This document shows, in pieces, positions 26,267 to 35,749 of a stretch of DNA of 64,000 bases. A program made the position numbers and the translations under genes. Numbering within the stretch: the first letter of the stretch is position 1; every line of letters begins with the position of its first letter. The notes below the pieces were generated by a model that worked only from the letters and a program-made list of their open reading frames with translations, was not told the origin of the DNA and did no database searches. Location: assembly GCF_014203705.1 (NCBI RefSeq), contig NZ_JACHJR010000001.1, positions 744,001 to 808,000 on the forward strand, written 5' to 3'. This DNA is from Kitasatospora gansuensis. GTDB taxonomy: Bacteria; Actinomycetota; Actinomycetes; Streptomycetales; Streptomycetaceae.

Positions 26267-28351
26267 CTAGGCACGTCCCTTGCGGCGCAGGCGGGCCAGG
26301 AGGATGCCGCCGACCGTCATGGCCAGGCCCGCGGTCAGGGCGATCCCGACGAGGGGGACGGGCGTGCCGGTGGACGCCAGCTCAGGTTTCGTGCTCGGAA
26401 GTGCGGACTTCAGGGCCGCGGGCTGAGGCGGGGCCGGCTGATCCGGGGTCGGCGGTGCGGGCGGGTTCGGAACGGGCGGGTTCGGGACGGGCGGGTTCGG
26501 GACGGGCGGGTTCGGGACGGGCGGTGCGGGCGGGACGACGGAGGTCCGCGTGAAGGTCGCGGACATCGTCGTGTCCCGGTCGAGCGTGAACTGGTGCACC
26601 GGCGTCGTCGCGACGACGTCGCGCGTCGTGGGGCTGTTCCCGCTGTTCCAGCCCGCGAACTGCCAGCCCGGGGCCGGGGTGGCCGTCAGGGTCACGGTGG
26701 AGCCGCACCGGTACGGCGCCGAGCGGTCAACCGTGACCTTCCCTCCGTCGGTCGGCTGCGCCTGCAGGGTCAGTGCGCAGTCGATCTGTGCGTACCGGGC
26801 TTCCAGAGTGGAGTCGGCGTCGACGGTGACGCTCACCGAGGTGTCCGTGTCCGCGAGCGGAGTGCCGTTGAGTGACCAGCCGACCAGCCGGAAGTTCGGG
26901 TTCGCGGTGGCGCTGGCATGGACCAGGGAGCCCTTGGTGAACGGGCCGGGCACGTCCACCGTCGCGCTGCCGCCGGCGTCCGGCGTGGACTTCGCGGTCA
27001 GGCGGCAGTAGACGGCCGGGGTCTTCTCCGGCTGCATCGCTGCCACGACCGCCGCGTTCTTGCGGATCATCCGCACCGCGTCGGAGGGCTGCGGCGCGGA
27101 GTCCGGTGCGCCCAGGGGCTCGCCTTCGTAGCTCGCTTCAGCGTCGGAGTAGTGGTTGATCCGCTCGCAGCCGGCGCAGCCGCCGGGGTACGCCATGATG
27201 GTGCGCCACTTCTTGCTCGGCGGGATCCAGCCGTGGGCGTACGGGTACTTCCCCGGCTCGGGCTCGGTCACCCAGTCGTGGTCCAGGCCGAGGTTGTGGC
27301 CCAGTTCATGACCGAGCGTGAGGTTGGGGACGTAGGAGATGTTCATCAACAGGATCATGCGCTTGGCGCTGGACGGCTTCGGGTCCTGGACGAAGGATCC
27401 GACGCCCGTCCCGATGCTCTGGAACACTGCGACGTCGTCCGCCGCGTACTTCGTCCACAGGTCGTTGTCCGACGCCCACTGCCGGTACACCCCGAGGTCG
27501 TCCTGCTCGGCCGGCAGCCCTGGCTCGTCGGCAGCCGGGCCGGCGTACACCAGACGGGCGCGCACTGGCAGCTTGCTGTTGACGAAGCCCCGGTTGGTCA
27601 GGTCCACGCCGAGCTTGGCCTGCGCCTTGACCTTGTCCTCGCCACCGGCCTTGTCCGCGGCCTCCTTGGTGTAGAAGACGGCCATGTCGATGGTGTTCAC
27701 GTCCTTGGCGCCCTGGCAGTCGGCCGACGCGTCGTCGCGTACGGACGGGCTTGCCGTGGTGCCCTCGGGTCGGGGCGCCGCGACGGCTGGATCGTCCGGC
27801 GGCTCCACCGCGTCGTCCGGTCGGCCGGAAGTGCCCTCGCTCGCTGCCGGGTTGAGTTCCTGCACGCGCACGGTGCCGGGCGACGTCGAGGCCAGTGCGT
27901 AGGTGTGGCCGCCGGTGGAGATCTGCGCGGCCACCTGGGCCGAGGACCCGTCCGGGCCCGAGCACAGGGTGTCGAAGTGGAAGTCGGCTGACCCGTCCGG
28001 GTCCCCCTTGACCTGCGCGGCCCAGTCGACCTCGCCCGTACGCCCCCGTCGCACCTGACCGCCCGTCACCTCGACCGTCACGTCGGGGAACAGCCTCAGC
28101 GTGGTCTCCGGGTCGTGCTCTGCGGTCTGTGCCGGGCCGCAGAGCAGAGCGCGGACCTCGGCGAAATTCCAGGAGATGTCCGCCGACCGCAGCGTCAGGC
28201 CCGGTCCGTCGGCATGGCGGCCCGCCGGAGCCCCGGCCGACGCCTTCGGGGAGGCCATCGACGGCGCGGTGGCAGTCGCCAGGGCCATGACCGCCAGAGC
28301 CAGCAGGCCGGGCACTGCCACCGGTCGCCTCACACCACCACGTGATCGCAT
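26267..28351 (-). CDS. LAxTG-anchored zinc metalloprotease with Pro-rich repeat stalk
   Basis: 694 aa from ATG 28351. Signal peptide to about residue 33; a pro-like region; a metzincin-type domain with HELGHNLGLDH at 348-358; then two bacterial-repeat/InlB-B-type domains (GWSLNGTPLADTD; GWNSGNSPT); a stalk with the unit PVPNP repeated four times; and a cell-wall sorting signal LASTG, a hydrophobic helix and RRKGRA. LAxTG is the substrate motif of actinomycete class E sortases. Extracellular protease tethered to the wall. No sortase is in the window. Confidence 0.85.
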   Translation of the reverse strand: MRSRGGVRRPVAVPGLLALAVMALATATAPSMASPKASAGAPAGRHADGPGLTLRSADISWNFAEVRALLCGPAQTAEHDPETTLRLFPDVTVEVTGGQVRRGRTGEVDWAAQVKGDPDGSADFHFDTLCSGPDGSSAQVAAQISTGGHTYALASTSPGTVRVQELNPAASEGTSGRPDDAVEPPDDPAVAAPRPEGTTASPSVRDDASADCQGAKDVNTIDMAVFYTKEAADKAGGEDKVKAQAKLGVDLTNRGFVNSKLPVRARLVYAGPAADEPGLPAEQDDLGVYRQWASDNDLWTKYAADDVAVFQSIGTGVGSFVQDPKPSSAKRMILLMNISYVPNLTLGHELGHNLGLDHDWVTEPEPGKYPYAHGWIPPSKKWRTIMAYPGGCAGCERINHYSDAEASYEGEPLGAPDSAPQPSDAVRMIRKNAAVVAAMQPEKTPAVYCRLTAKSTPDAGGSATVDVPGPFTKGSLVHASATANPNFRLVGWSLNGTPLADTDTSVSVTVDADSTLEARYAQIDCALTLQAQPTDGGKVTVDRSAPYRCGSTVTLTATPAPGWQFAGWNSGNSPTTRDVVATTPVHQFTLDRDTTMSATFTRTSVVPPAPPVPNPPVPNPPVPNPPVPNPPAPPTPDQPAPPQPAALKSALPSTKPELASTGTPVPLVGIALTAGLAMTVGGILLARLRRKGRA

Positions 28352-28636
28352 GTCACGAAGCTCTAACACACAGTCAGGACCACGCTGGTCATTGATGTCA
28401 CCGATTCCTCACACTGGCCTACTCCCGACACCCGGCCGGATGCCGACGGGCCGAGTCGCTCTCCCGAGGGAGCGCTCGGAAGTGCCCGCAGAAATACTTC
28501 GAACCCACCTGCAACCTGCGGCTGCCCTACGCGTCTGTAGGGATGAGAGCACAAGAGCGGAACGCGGCCGGGGGCCGGGGCTCGGTGCATGCTCGCCAAC
28601 TCGCCGACCGTTTCAGCTCCTTGGGGGAGTCACGCC

Positions 28637-29500
28637 ATGCGTGCGTCCGTTAACACTCGTTTTGCGAAGTTTGCTGCACTTTCCGCGACCGCCGTGCTGA
28701 CCGCCGGCCTCTCCGTCCTGCCCGCCGACTCGGCCTGGGCCTGCGGTGACGAGACGTCCGCCCCGCCGATCGCCGACTCCCTCGATGCCCGGCACGCGAC
28801 GGACCCGACCCTCACCTTCCTGGCGCCGCTTCCCACCACCATCACCCGGGGCGGCCCTCCCGTCGAGATCGACATCGAGCTGTACAACGGCACCGGCTCC
28901 GCGTACCGGCATTTCGCCCCCAGCTTCGCGCTCTTCAACCGGTACGCCGGCGAGTTCAACCCGGAGGCGAACCTGCGGCCCGAGTACCTCGTGGTCGAGG
29001 TCATGGACAAGGGGCAGTGGCGGAACCTGACCCTCGCGCGGGGCTGCGACCCGACCGTCTGGGCCAACACCGCCGTCGTGGGCGCTCCCTTCGGCGACAG
29101 CCTGAAGCGACGTATGCAGTTCCGAGTGACTCTGAAGGCCGATGCCTCCAAGTACCTGGAGCAACTGCAGGTCTTCTCCGTCGAGAAGCTGCACTACCTG
29201 AAGGTGATCCACCCGGACGCGCCGGTCACGTCCACCCCGGGCGCCACCGCCTCGCCTTCGCCCTCCCCCAGCACCGCCCCGGCCGCGCTGAAGCAGGGCA
29301 CACCCACCGCCACACCCAGCCCGGTGGCCACCCCGACCCCTGCCGCCGTCACCGTCACCGAACGGCCCACCGCCGCCGTCACCGAACTCGCCGAGACCGG
29401 CAGCAGCACCCCGAACACCTTCCTGCTCGTCTCCGCAGCCGGCTTCGTCGCCTTCGGCACCATCGTGCTCCTCGCCGTCCGCCGCAGCTCGCGCCGCTGA
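28637..29500 (+). CDS. LAETG-anchored surface protein
   Basis: 287 aa from ATG 28637 with GGGGGAG upstream. Signal peptide to about residue 37 (DSAWA), a beta-rich domain (RGGPPVEIDIELYNGTGSAY, RPEYLVVEVMD), a Thr/Pro/Ser linker, sorting signal LAETG, hydrophobic helix and RRSSRR. Homologous in layout to the next gene and probably its paralogue. Divergent from the metalloprotease gene. Confidence 0.82.
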   Translation: MRASVNTRFAKFAALSATAVLTAGLSVLPADSAWACGDETSAPPIADSLDARHATDPTLTFLAPLPTTITRGGPPVEIDIELYNGTGSAYRHFAPSFALFNRYAGEFNPEANLRPEYLVVEVMDKGQWRNLTLARGCDPTVWANTAVVGAPFGDSLKRRMQFRVTLKADASKYLEQLQVFSVEKLHYLKVIHPDAPVTSTPGATASPSPSPSTAPAALKQGTPTATPSPVATPTPAAVTVTERPTAAVTELAETGSSTPNTFLLVSAAGFVAFGTIVLLAVRRSSRR

Positions 29501-29546
29501 ACTCGCCTACCGTCCACCGTCATTCGTCTTCTCGGGGAACCCCATC

Positions 29547-30380
29547 ATGCGCATCACCCGCTCCGCCGCCACCGTCCTCGCCGCCCTCACCCTCGCCGTC
29601 GGAGTACCGGTCGCCTCCGGCGGTAACACCGCCTGGGCCGTCTGCGGCCTCGACCTGAAGAGCCCCTGGCCGGGCCAGCCGCGCCCGCCCAAGCACCAGG
29701 GCGAACTGCAGGTCACCGAACTCAAGACGTCGCCCACCCAGATCACGGCCGGCGGGCCCGCTGTGGAGATCCCGGTGCGAATCACCAACCGCACGGACGC
29801 GGCGTACCAGGAGGTGGAGCCCTCGATCGGGCTCGGCCACTTCTATGACAACAGCATCGACCTGAAGCTCGAGGACGTCCGGGTCTCCTGGAAGAACGGC
29901 ACCGGCGGCTGGCACAACCTGGAGCTCCAGCCGGGCTGCACCCGAGGGATCGTCAACGAGGACGAGGCGCTGCCAATGCTCGCCCTCGACAAGGGTCAGT
30001 CGGCCGACCTGACCTTCCGGATCGCCCTGGTGTCCGGCGTCCCGAAGGCCCTCGACACCCTCAACTACTCCATCGGCGCTGCCACCCAGGACCGCAACGA
30101 CGGCGGAATCGGCGGCAAGCTGACCGTCAACTTCCCGAAGCCCACCCCCGCTCCGCCCACCGCCGCTCCGACCACTCCGCCGGTGGCCCCCGCAGCCGCC
30201 CCGGCCACTCCCACCGCCGCAGCCACCCCCACGCCCACATCCACATCCACCACACTCGCCGAGACCGGCAGCCGGACCCCCAACACCCTGCTGATCACCG
30301 CCGGCATCGCACTGATCGCGATCGGCACCGCCGCCCTCCTGCTGATCCGGCTCACCCGCCGCACCCGAACCCGGGGCTGA
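29547..30380 (+). CDS. LAETG-anchored surface protein, paralogue of previous
   Basis: 277 aa. Signal peptide to about residue 31 (NTAWA), a domain with the same core as the upstream protein (GGPAVEIPVRITNRTDAAY; EPSIGLGHFYDN; NLELQPGCTRG versus NLTLARGCDPT), a Thr/Pro-rich linker, LAETG, membrane helix and basic tail. 46 bp after the previous gene, so one transcript and a tandem duplication are likely. Presumably displayed on the wall by a class E sortase. Confidence 0.82.
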   Translation: MRITRSAATVLAALTLAVGVPVASGGNTAWAVCGLDLKSPWPGQPRPPKHQGELQVTELKTSPTQITAGGPAVEIPVRITNRTDAAYQEVEPSIGLGHFYDNSIDLKLEDVRVSWKNGTGGWHNLELQPGCTRGIVNEDEALPMLALDKGQSADLTFRIALVSGVPKALDTLNYSIGAATQDRNDGGIGGKLTVNFPKPTPAPPTAAPTTPPVAPAAAPATPTAAATPTPTSTSTTLAETGSRTPNTLLITAGIALIAIGTAALLLIRLTRRTRTRG

Positions 30381-30390
30381 GCCAACACAC

Positions 30391-31452
30391 CTACGGCAGA
30401 AGGAGGTTGACGTCCCCGAACTCGTGCCACAAGTACCGCCCCCGGACTGCCTCCGCGTAACACCGCTCCAACAGCGCCCGCCCCGCCACCGCCTCCAGCA
30501 GGTGCAGGTGCGAGGCACGGGGTTCGTGCCAGCCGGTGAGCAGGCCGTCGACCGTCCGGACGCCGCGGGACGGGGTGATCACCAGGTCGGTCCAGCCCTC
30601 GGCCGGGCCCAGCCGGCCGTCGGCACGGACCGCCGACTCGAGGGCCCGAACAGCCGTGGTGCCGACGGCGATCACCCGGCCGCCGCTGCCGCGAACATGG
30701 TTCACCAGGGCGGCAGTTGGGCCTGGCACGCGGAACCACTCCGGGTACGGCGCCTCGTGCGCCTCCGGCGAGGCGACGCCGGTGTGCAGGGTGATCGGGG
30801 CCAGCAGGACTCCCCCGGCCACCAGCCGGGCCACCACCTCGGGGGTGAACGGCCGGGCGGCGCTGGGCATTTCGCTGCTGCCCGGCTGGTCGGCGAAGAC
30901 CGTCTGGTACGCGGCGATCGGCCACTCGCGGTCCACGTAGCCGTACCGGATCGGCTTGCCGTACGAGGCGAGGTACTCGGCCGGCGGGGTGGGCAGGGCA
31001 AGCCGGGCGTACCACAGGCGCGGCGTGTGCGGTGCTGTCAACTCGGCTCTCCCACCTGCCGGGAGGGTGATCGGCAGCCCGGCCCGGGCGGGTGAGAGTT
31101 CGAGCGGGAAGTACTCGGCCGCGCCCGTGGTCGGGCGGCGCAGCTCGACCAGGTGGTGGCCGCGCCGGTCCGGTCGGGCGGAGGAGAGGTGGAGGATGAC
31201 CGGGGTGCCGTCGGGGAGGCGGCCCGGCAGGGCGGCGGGCAGGGTGGCCGAGTTGTTGACCACCAGGAGGTCGCCCGGTTCGAGGGCGGTCGGCAGGTCG
31301 GTGAAGAGCCGGTGCTCGGTGGTGAGCGCGCTCCGGCGGCCGACCAGCATCCGGACGCCGTCGCGGACCAGGCCGCGGGCCTCCGCCGGTGCCCGGGCGG
31401 AGAGTTCGGCCGGGACGGTGAAGTCGAATCCGCTCTCCAGCGCGGTGGCCAT
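30391..31452 (-). CDS. queA: QueA-like S-adenosylmethionine:tRNA ribosyltransferase-isomerase
   Basis: 353 aa. QueA pattern: FDFTVPAELSARAPAEARG, LEPGDLLVVNNSATLPAALPG, then ALVNHVRGSGGRVIAVGTTAVRALES and ITPSRGVRTVDGLLTGWHEPRASHL. In most bacteria QueA makes epoxyqueuosine in tRNA, but no queuosine genes lie nearby, and actinomycete QueA-like proteins may act on something else. It follows an SDR gene by 1 bp on the same strand. Confidence 0.75.
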   Translation of the reverse strand: MATALESGFDFTVPAELSARAPAEARGLVRDGVRMLVGRRSALTTEHRLFTDLPTALEPGDLLVVNNSATLPAALPGRLPDGTPVILHLSSARPDRRGHHLVELRRPTTGAAEYFPLELSPARAGLPITLPAGGRAELTAPHTPRLWYARLALPTPPAEYLASYGKPIRYGYVDREWPIAAYQTVFADQPGSSEMPSAARPFTPEVVARLVAGGVLLAPITLHTGVASPEAHEAPYPEWFRVPGPTAALVNHVRGSGGRVIAVGTTAVRALESAVRADGRLGPAEGWTDLVITPSRGVRTVDGLLTGWHEPRASHLHLLEAVAGRALLERCYAEAVRGRYLWHEFGDVNLLLP

Positions 31453-31453
31453 C

Positions 31454-32194
31454 TCAGTGACTCCCCGTCAGGGTCTCGGCCAGGTAGCGCCCCGAGGCGG
31501 GGTGCCGGGCGATCAGGGCCAGGATGCCGGGCACGGCGGTGTCGGCGGGCAGCGGACGGTCGGAGATGTCCTCGCCGGGGAACGCCTCCTGGTACATGTC
31601 GGTCCGCATGTCGCCGGGCTCGACCACCCAGACCCGCACCTCGGGCTCCTCCAGGGCCAGTACGGCGGAGGCGTGGTCGAGTGCGGCCTTGCTGGCGCCG
31701 TAGCCGCTCCAGCCGACATACGCCTCGCGGGCCGCGTCCGAGCTCAGGTTGACGATCGAGCCGCCGTGGTGCCGCAGTTGGGGCAGCAGCAGCTGGGTGA
31801 GCGCGATCGGCCCGAGCACGTTCACCTCGAAGGTCTCCAGCAGGCCCGGCAGCGGGAAGTCCGCCAGCGCGGGCATCGGCGCCCCCGCGAGGTCGTACCC
31901 GGTCAGCGTGCCCGCGTTGTTCACCAGCAGCGCGGCGCCGCCGAGCTTCTCGGCGGCCGCGGCGAGCCGCTCCCGGTGGTCGTCGTCGACCACCGATCCC
32001 GCCAGTGCGGCGACCTCCGTGACGGCCGCCAACTCGGCTTCGACTACGGCCAGATCGGCAGCGCTACGGGCAGTGATGACCAGCCGCCAGCCGTCCCGGG
32101 CGAGTGCCCTGGCCAGCTCGAGACCGAGCCCCCGGGAGGCTCCGGTGATCACGGCGACGGGAGCGGAAGCGGTTCCTGCGGTGGTGATGTCCAT
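31454..32194 (-). CDS. Short-chain dehydrogenase/reductase
   Basis: 246 aa from ATG 32194. Classical SDR: TGASRGLGLELA, LVNNAGTL, catalytic S in NLSSDAA, and YGASK as YxxxK. NAD(P)-dependent oxidoreductase of unknown substrate. Coupled to the queA-like gene. Confidence 0.88.
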   Translation of the reverse strand: MDITTAGTASAPVAVITGASRGLGLELARALARDGWRLVITARSAADLAVVEAELAAVTEVAALAGSVVDDDHRERLAAAAEKLGGAALLVNNAGTLTGYDLAGAPMPALADFPLPGLLETFEVNVLGPIALTQLLLPQLRHHGGSIVNLSSDAAREAYVGWSGYGASKAALDHASAVLALEEPEVRVWVVEPGDMRTDMYQEAFPGEDISDRPLPADTAVPGILALIARHPASGRYLAETLTGSH

Positions 32195-32307
32195 GCCTTC
32201 ACTCTCCGCCCGCCCCGCCCCCGCCGAATCGGCCGTCGGCCGGTCCCGCACCCGGCCGTTCGACCTAGTGCGCCGGTCCTAGCCCTCAGCTACAACGCCG
32301 GGTCGGC

Positions 32308-33666
32308 CTACTGCCCGGCCGAGCAGCTCTCCCCGACCGGCTCCGGCGAGGTGTGGCTCGGGGCCGGGGCCACGCCGTTCCTGGTCCAGCTCACCAGGGC
32401 GTCGAAGGCCGTCACGAAGCAGGACTGCATCGGGCGGAGCCGGTACGTGTCGGCGGCGACCAGGGCGTCGACGTGGGTGCCACCGGTGATCCGGTAGTAG
32501 CGGTGCAGGTCGGCCCGGCCCGCCTCACCGACCATCCGGTCGTAGACGTCGCCGCTCTTGGTGATCGGCAGCAGAGCGTCGAGGGTGCCCTGGATGGAGA
32601 TCAGCGGCTTCCCGATCCGGCCGCTCAGCGAGACCCGGCCGACCGCGTCGTGCACCTGCTGCGGACGGGCGGCGTAGTCGTAGTCGGTGTCGCAGCCGGC
32701 GCCCGTGCCCTCCGGGCAGAACGGGGTGCCGGCCTCGGTCGCGCCGTCGTACTCCGGGTCCAGCTCCTCCCGGATCACCCGCTGCAGGGAGTCCCACTGG
32801 GTCTGGTAGTTGATGGGCCACAGCTTCTCGGAGCCCTCCGGGTACCCGGCGGCGTACATCGCCTCCAGCGCGCCGGGCTCCTTCCGGTCCAGCCGGGGGT
32901 AGGCCCGCAGCGCGGGCGGCAGGTTGCTCAGCAGGTTGGGCTCCTCCTTGTTGATCATCAGCCCGTTCCAGTCCACGCCGCCGGAGTAGAGCTGCGGGAA
33001 GTGCTCGATCTGCCAGCGCACCAGGTACCCGGCCGCCGAGAGACCGGCGGCGTAGGTGTGGCTGGGCGCCCGCCCGTAGTGCCTGGCCGCCGCCAGCTTG
33101 GCCGCGACGGTCAGTTGAGCCACCCTCAGGTGCCACTCCATGATCGCGTCGCCCGGCCGGTCGCCGTCCCGGTAGAGCTGCGGCCCGGTGTTGCCCTTGT
33201 CGGTGGCGGCGTAGGCGAAGCCCTTCGCCAGCACCTGGTCGCTGATGATCTGGTCGTTGGCGTACTGCCGCCGGATGCCGGGCGGCCCGGCGACCACCAG
33301 GCCGCCGTTCCAGTGCTCGGGCAGCCGGATCACGAACTGGCTGTCGTGGTTCCAGCCGTGGTTGGTGTTGGTGGTCGAGGTGTCCGGGAAGTAGCCGTCG
33401 AGCTGGACGCCCGGGACGCCCGAGGGGTTGGCCACGCCGGCCGCCTGGAGGCCCTTGTAGTCCCTCGGGTCGGTGTGACCGCTGAGCTCGGTACCGGCCG
33501 TGGTCAGGTCGGCCAGGCAACTGGCCACCAGGCGCTCGGCGCCGGGCACCCACGGCCGGTCGGTCTGGCAGCCGCGGCCGACGGCACCCGCGTGGACGGC
33601 CGGCACCAGGGCCACCGTCAGCAGGGCAGGTACGAGGGCGACGAGACTGCGCCAACGTCGGGACAT
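32308..33666 (-). CDS. Secreted alpha/beta hydrolase, tannase/feruloyl-esterase or PHB-oligomer hydrolase type
   Basis: 452 aa. Signal peptide to about residue 29. Nucleophile elbow GLSAAGY, an oxyanion-like segment (VVAGPPGIRRQY), a putative Asp in GTLDALLPI and His in GGTHVDAL near the C-terminus. Six or more Cys suggest disulfides. Resembles tannase-family esterases, and equally 3-hydroxybutyrate oligomer hydrolases. Divergent from the two-component genes. Confidence 0.75.
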   Translation of the reverse strand: MSRRWRSLVALVPALLTVALVPAVHAGAVGRGCQTDRPWVPGAERLVASCLADLTTAGTELSGHTDPRDYKGLQAAGVANPSGVPGVQLDGYFPDTSTTNTNHGWNHDSQFVIRLPEHWNGGLVVAGPPGIRRQYANDQIISDQVLAKGFAYAATDKGNTGPQLYRDGDRPGDAIMEWHLRVAQLTVAAKLAAARHYGRAPSHTYAAGLSAAGYLVRWQIEHFPQLYSGGVDWNGLMINKEEPNLLSNLPPALRAYPRLDRKEPGALEAMYAAGYPEGSEKLWPINYQTQWDSLQRVIREELDPEYDGATEAGTPFCPEGTGAGCDTDYDYAARPQQVHDAVGRVSLSGRIGKPLISIQGTLDALLPITKSGDVYDRMVGEAGRADLHRYYRITGGTHVDALVAADTYRLRPMQSCFVTAFDALVSWTRNGVAPAPSHTSPEPVGESCSAGQ

Positions 33667-33862
33667 CGAGAGCTCCTTGGAGTCGTGCTGCTGGGGATGC
33701 CCCTGACGCTAGGCGGCGGGCCCGGGCACCGAGGAGTGCCGAACGGCCACAGCTCGGGACGGAGGGCACATGACCTCCGGCCAACATCCCGGCCGGTCCG
33801 CCCTCTCCGTCCACCAGGTCGCATAGGGTGCCGGTCGGACCACCACAGTGAGGGGCACTCAG

Positions 33863-35053
33863 ATGACAACCGACAGCACCGCCCGCCCCGTGCCGTGGAT
33901 CCCACCCGTGCTGTACGCGGCCGTGCTGGCCGGTGGGCTCTACCACGCCGCCGTCGCCGAGGAGGCGGCCCACCCGGGCCGGGTCGCGGGCTTCGTGGCC
34001 GGACTGGCCCTGCTGCTCACACTGGAACTGCTGGAACGAGGTCGCCAACTCGCCTCAGCAGCCGTACTTCTGACGGTCCGCCTGCTCCTGTTCTCGGCCG
34101 TGGCCGCACTCGACGGCTCGGGCGTCTCCCGGGCCCTGTTCGTGCTGGTGCCGTTCAGCGCGTACTTCGCCTTCGGCCGCCGGGTCGCACTGCTCACCGG
34201 CGCGGGCTGTGTCGCACTGCTGCTCACCGGGTACGGGCTCTGGGTGCCGCACTGGTGGCTGCGGTCGGCGTACGTCTCCGACCTGCTGATGTTCGCGCTG
34301 GCGCTGGCCCTCGCACTGTCGATGGCCGCCGTCGCGGTCGGCGAACAGCAGGGCCGGGCCCGGCTGGAGCGAGCGCTGGCCGAGCTGGAGCGGTACGCGG
34401 CGCAGGTGGCCGAGCTGTCGACGGCGGAGGAACGCAACCGGGTGGCCCGGGAGATCCACGACAGCCTGGGGCACCATCTCACCGCCGTGGCCGTCCAGTT
34501 GGAGAAGGCCGAGGTGTTCCGCGAGCTCGACCCGGCGGCCGCCGCCCGGGCGGTCTCGGACGCCCGCTGGTCGGCCGGGCGGGCGCTCACCGAGGTACGG
34601 GAGTCGGTCAGCGCGCTGCGCGAGGTCCGGCCGTTCTCGCTCTCCCGCGCTCTCACCGACCTGGTCCGCCATCTCGGGGACGACCGGCTGACCGTCTCGC
34701 TCGACCTCACCGGCGACGAACTCACCTATGAATCGCGGACGTTGACCGCGCTCTACCGGGCCGCACAGGAGGCGCTCACCAACGCCAGGCGGCACGGCCG
34801 GGCCACCCGGGTCCAGGTCGCGGCGGAGTACGGCGAGAACTCCGCCCGGCTGGTGGTCACCGACAACGGGGCGGGCTTCACCGTCGCCTCGGCCGACCCG
34901 GGCTCCGGGTCGGGGCTGCGCGGCATGCGGGAACGGGTGGCGGCGCTCGGCGGCCTGGTCGAGGTCCGCGACCGCCCCGCCGACGGGCCCACCGGCGTGG
35001 TGGTCACGGTGACCGTGCCGCGCGTGCGCCGCGCGGCGGAGCTGGTCCGATGA
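33863..35053 (+). CDS. Two-component sensor histidine kinase
   Basis: 396 aa from ATG 33863; GTG 33848 in the same frame is possible, but GAGGGG at 33850-33855 serves the ATG. Five or so membrane helices (residues 12-155), coiled linker, phosphoacceptor H199 in REIHDSLGHHL, N box EALTNARRHG. Partner regulator overlaps by 4 bp. Confidence 0.9.
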   Translation: MTTDSTARPVPWIPPVLYAAVLAGGLYHAAVAEEAAHPGRVAGFVAGLALLLTLELLERGRQLASAAVLLTVRLLLFSAVAALDGSGVSRALFVLVPFSAYFAFGRRVALLTGAGCVALLLTGYGLWVPHWWLRSAYVSDLLMFALALALALSMAAVAVGEQQGRARLERALAELERYAAQVAELSTAEERNRVAREIHDSLGHHLTAVAVQLEKAEVFRELDPAAAARAVSDARWSAGRALTEVRESVSALREVRPFSLSRALTDLVRHLGDDRLTVSLDLTGDELTYESRTLTALYRAAQEALTNARRHGRATRVQVAAEYGENSARLVVTDNGAGFTVASADPGSGSGLRGMRERVAALGGLVEVRDRPADGPTGVVVTVTVPRVRRAAELVR

Positions 35054-35709
35054 GCGCCGACCCGCAGGTCCGGGTCCTGGTGGTGGACGACCAGGACCTG
35101 GTCCGGGAGGGGATCGCCTCGCTGCTGGACATCCAGCCGGGCATCAGCGTGGTCGGCACCGCCGCCGACGGCCACCAGGCCGTCGACGCCGCGGTGGCCC
35201 ACCGGCCGGACGTCGCGCTGGTGGACATCCGGATGCCGGGCCTGGACGGTATCGGGACCGTCGAGGCGATCACCGCGAGAGTGCCCGGCTGCCGGGTGGT
35301 CATGCTCACCACCTTCGACGACCAGGAGTACGTCGCCCGGGCGCTCCGGGCGGGCGCGGTCGGCTACCTGCTGAAGAACCTGCCCTCGGCCGAACTCGCC
35401 CGCGCGGTGGGCCTGGTGCACGCCGGGGTGGCCCAGTTCGACGCCTCGGTGATCAGCCGGCTGGCCACTGCTCTGGCCGCTCCGCCACCGCCGGCACCAA
35501 TGCCGCCGGCGCAACAGGCACTGACCGCACGAGAGTTGGAGGTGCTCCGGCTGATCGCCACCGGCGCCGCCAACCGCGAGATCGCCACCCGCCTCTACGT
35601 CAGCGAAGGCACCGTCAAGAACCACATCTCCCGCATCCTCGGCCGTCTCAACCTCCGCGACCGCACCCAGGCCGCCCTCTACGCCCGCGACCACGGCCTG
35701 CTCGAATAA
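35050..35709 (+). CDS. NarL-family response regulator
   Basis: 219 aa. Receiver domain with phosphoacceptor D59 (LVDIRMPGLDG) and LuxR-type HTH (LTARELEVLRLIATGAANREI). ATGA overlap with the kinase gene. Third NarL-type system in this window. Confidence 0.92.
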   Translation: MSADPQVRVLVVDDQDLVREGIASLLDIQPGISVVGTAADGHQAVDAAVAHRPDVALVDIRMPGLDGIGTVEAITARVPGCRVVMLTTFDDQEYVARALRAGAVGYLLKNLPSAELARAVGLVHAGVAQFDASVISRLATALAAPPPPAPMPPAQQALTARELEVLRLIATGAANREIATRLYVSEGTVKNHISRILGRLNLRDRTQAALYARDHGLLE

Positions 35710-35749
35710 TGGACGGCGCATCCGGAGCATCGCTGATAGCTTCCGTCAT

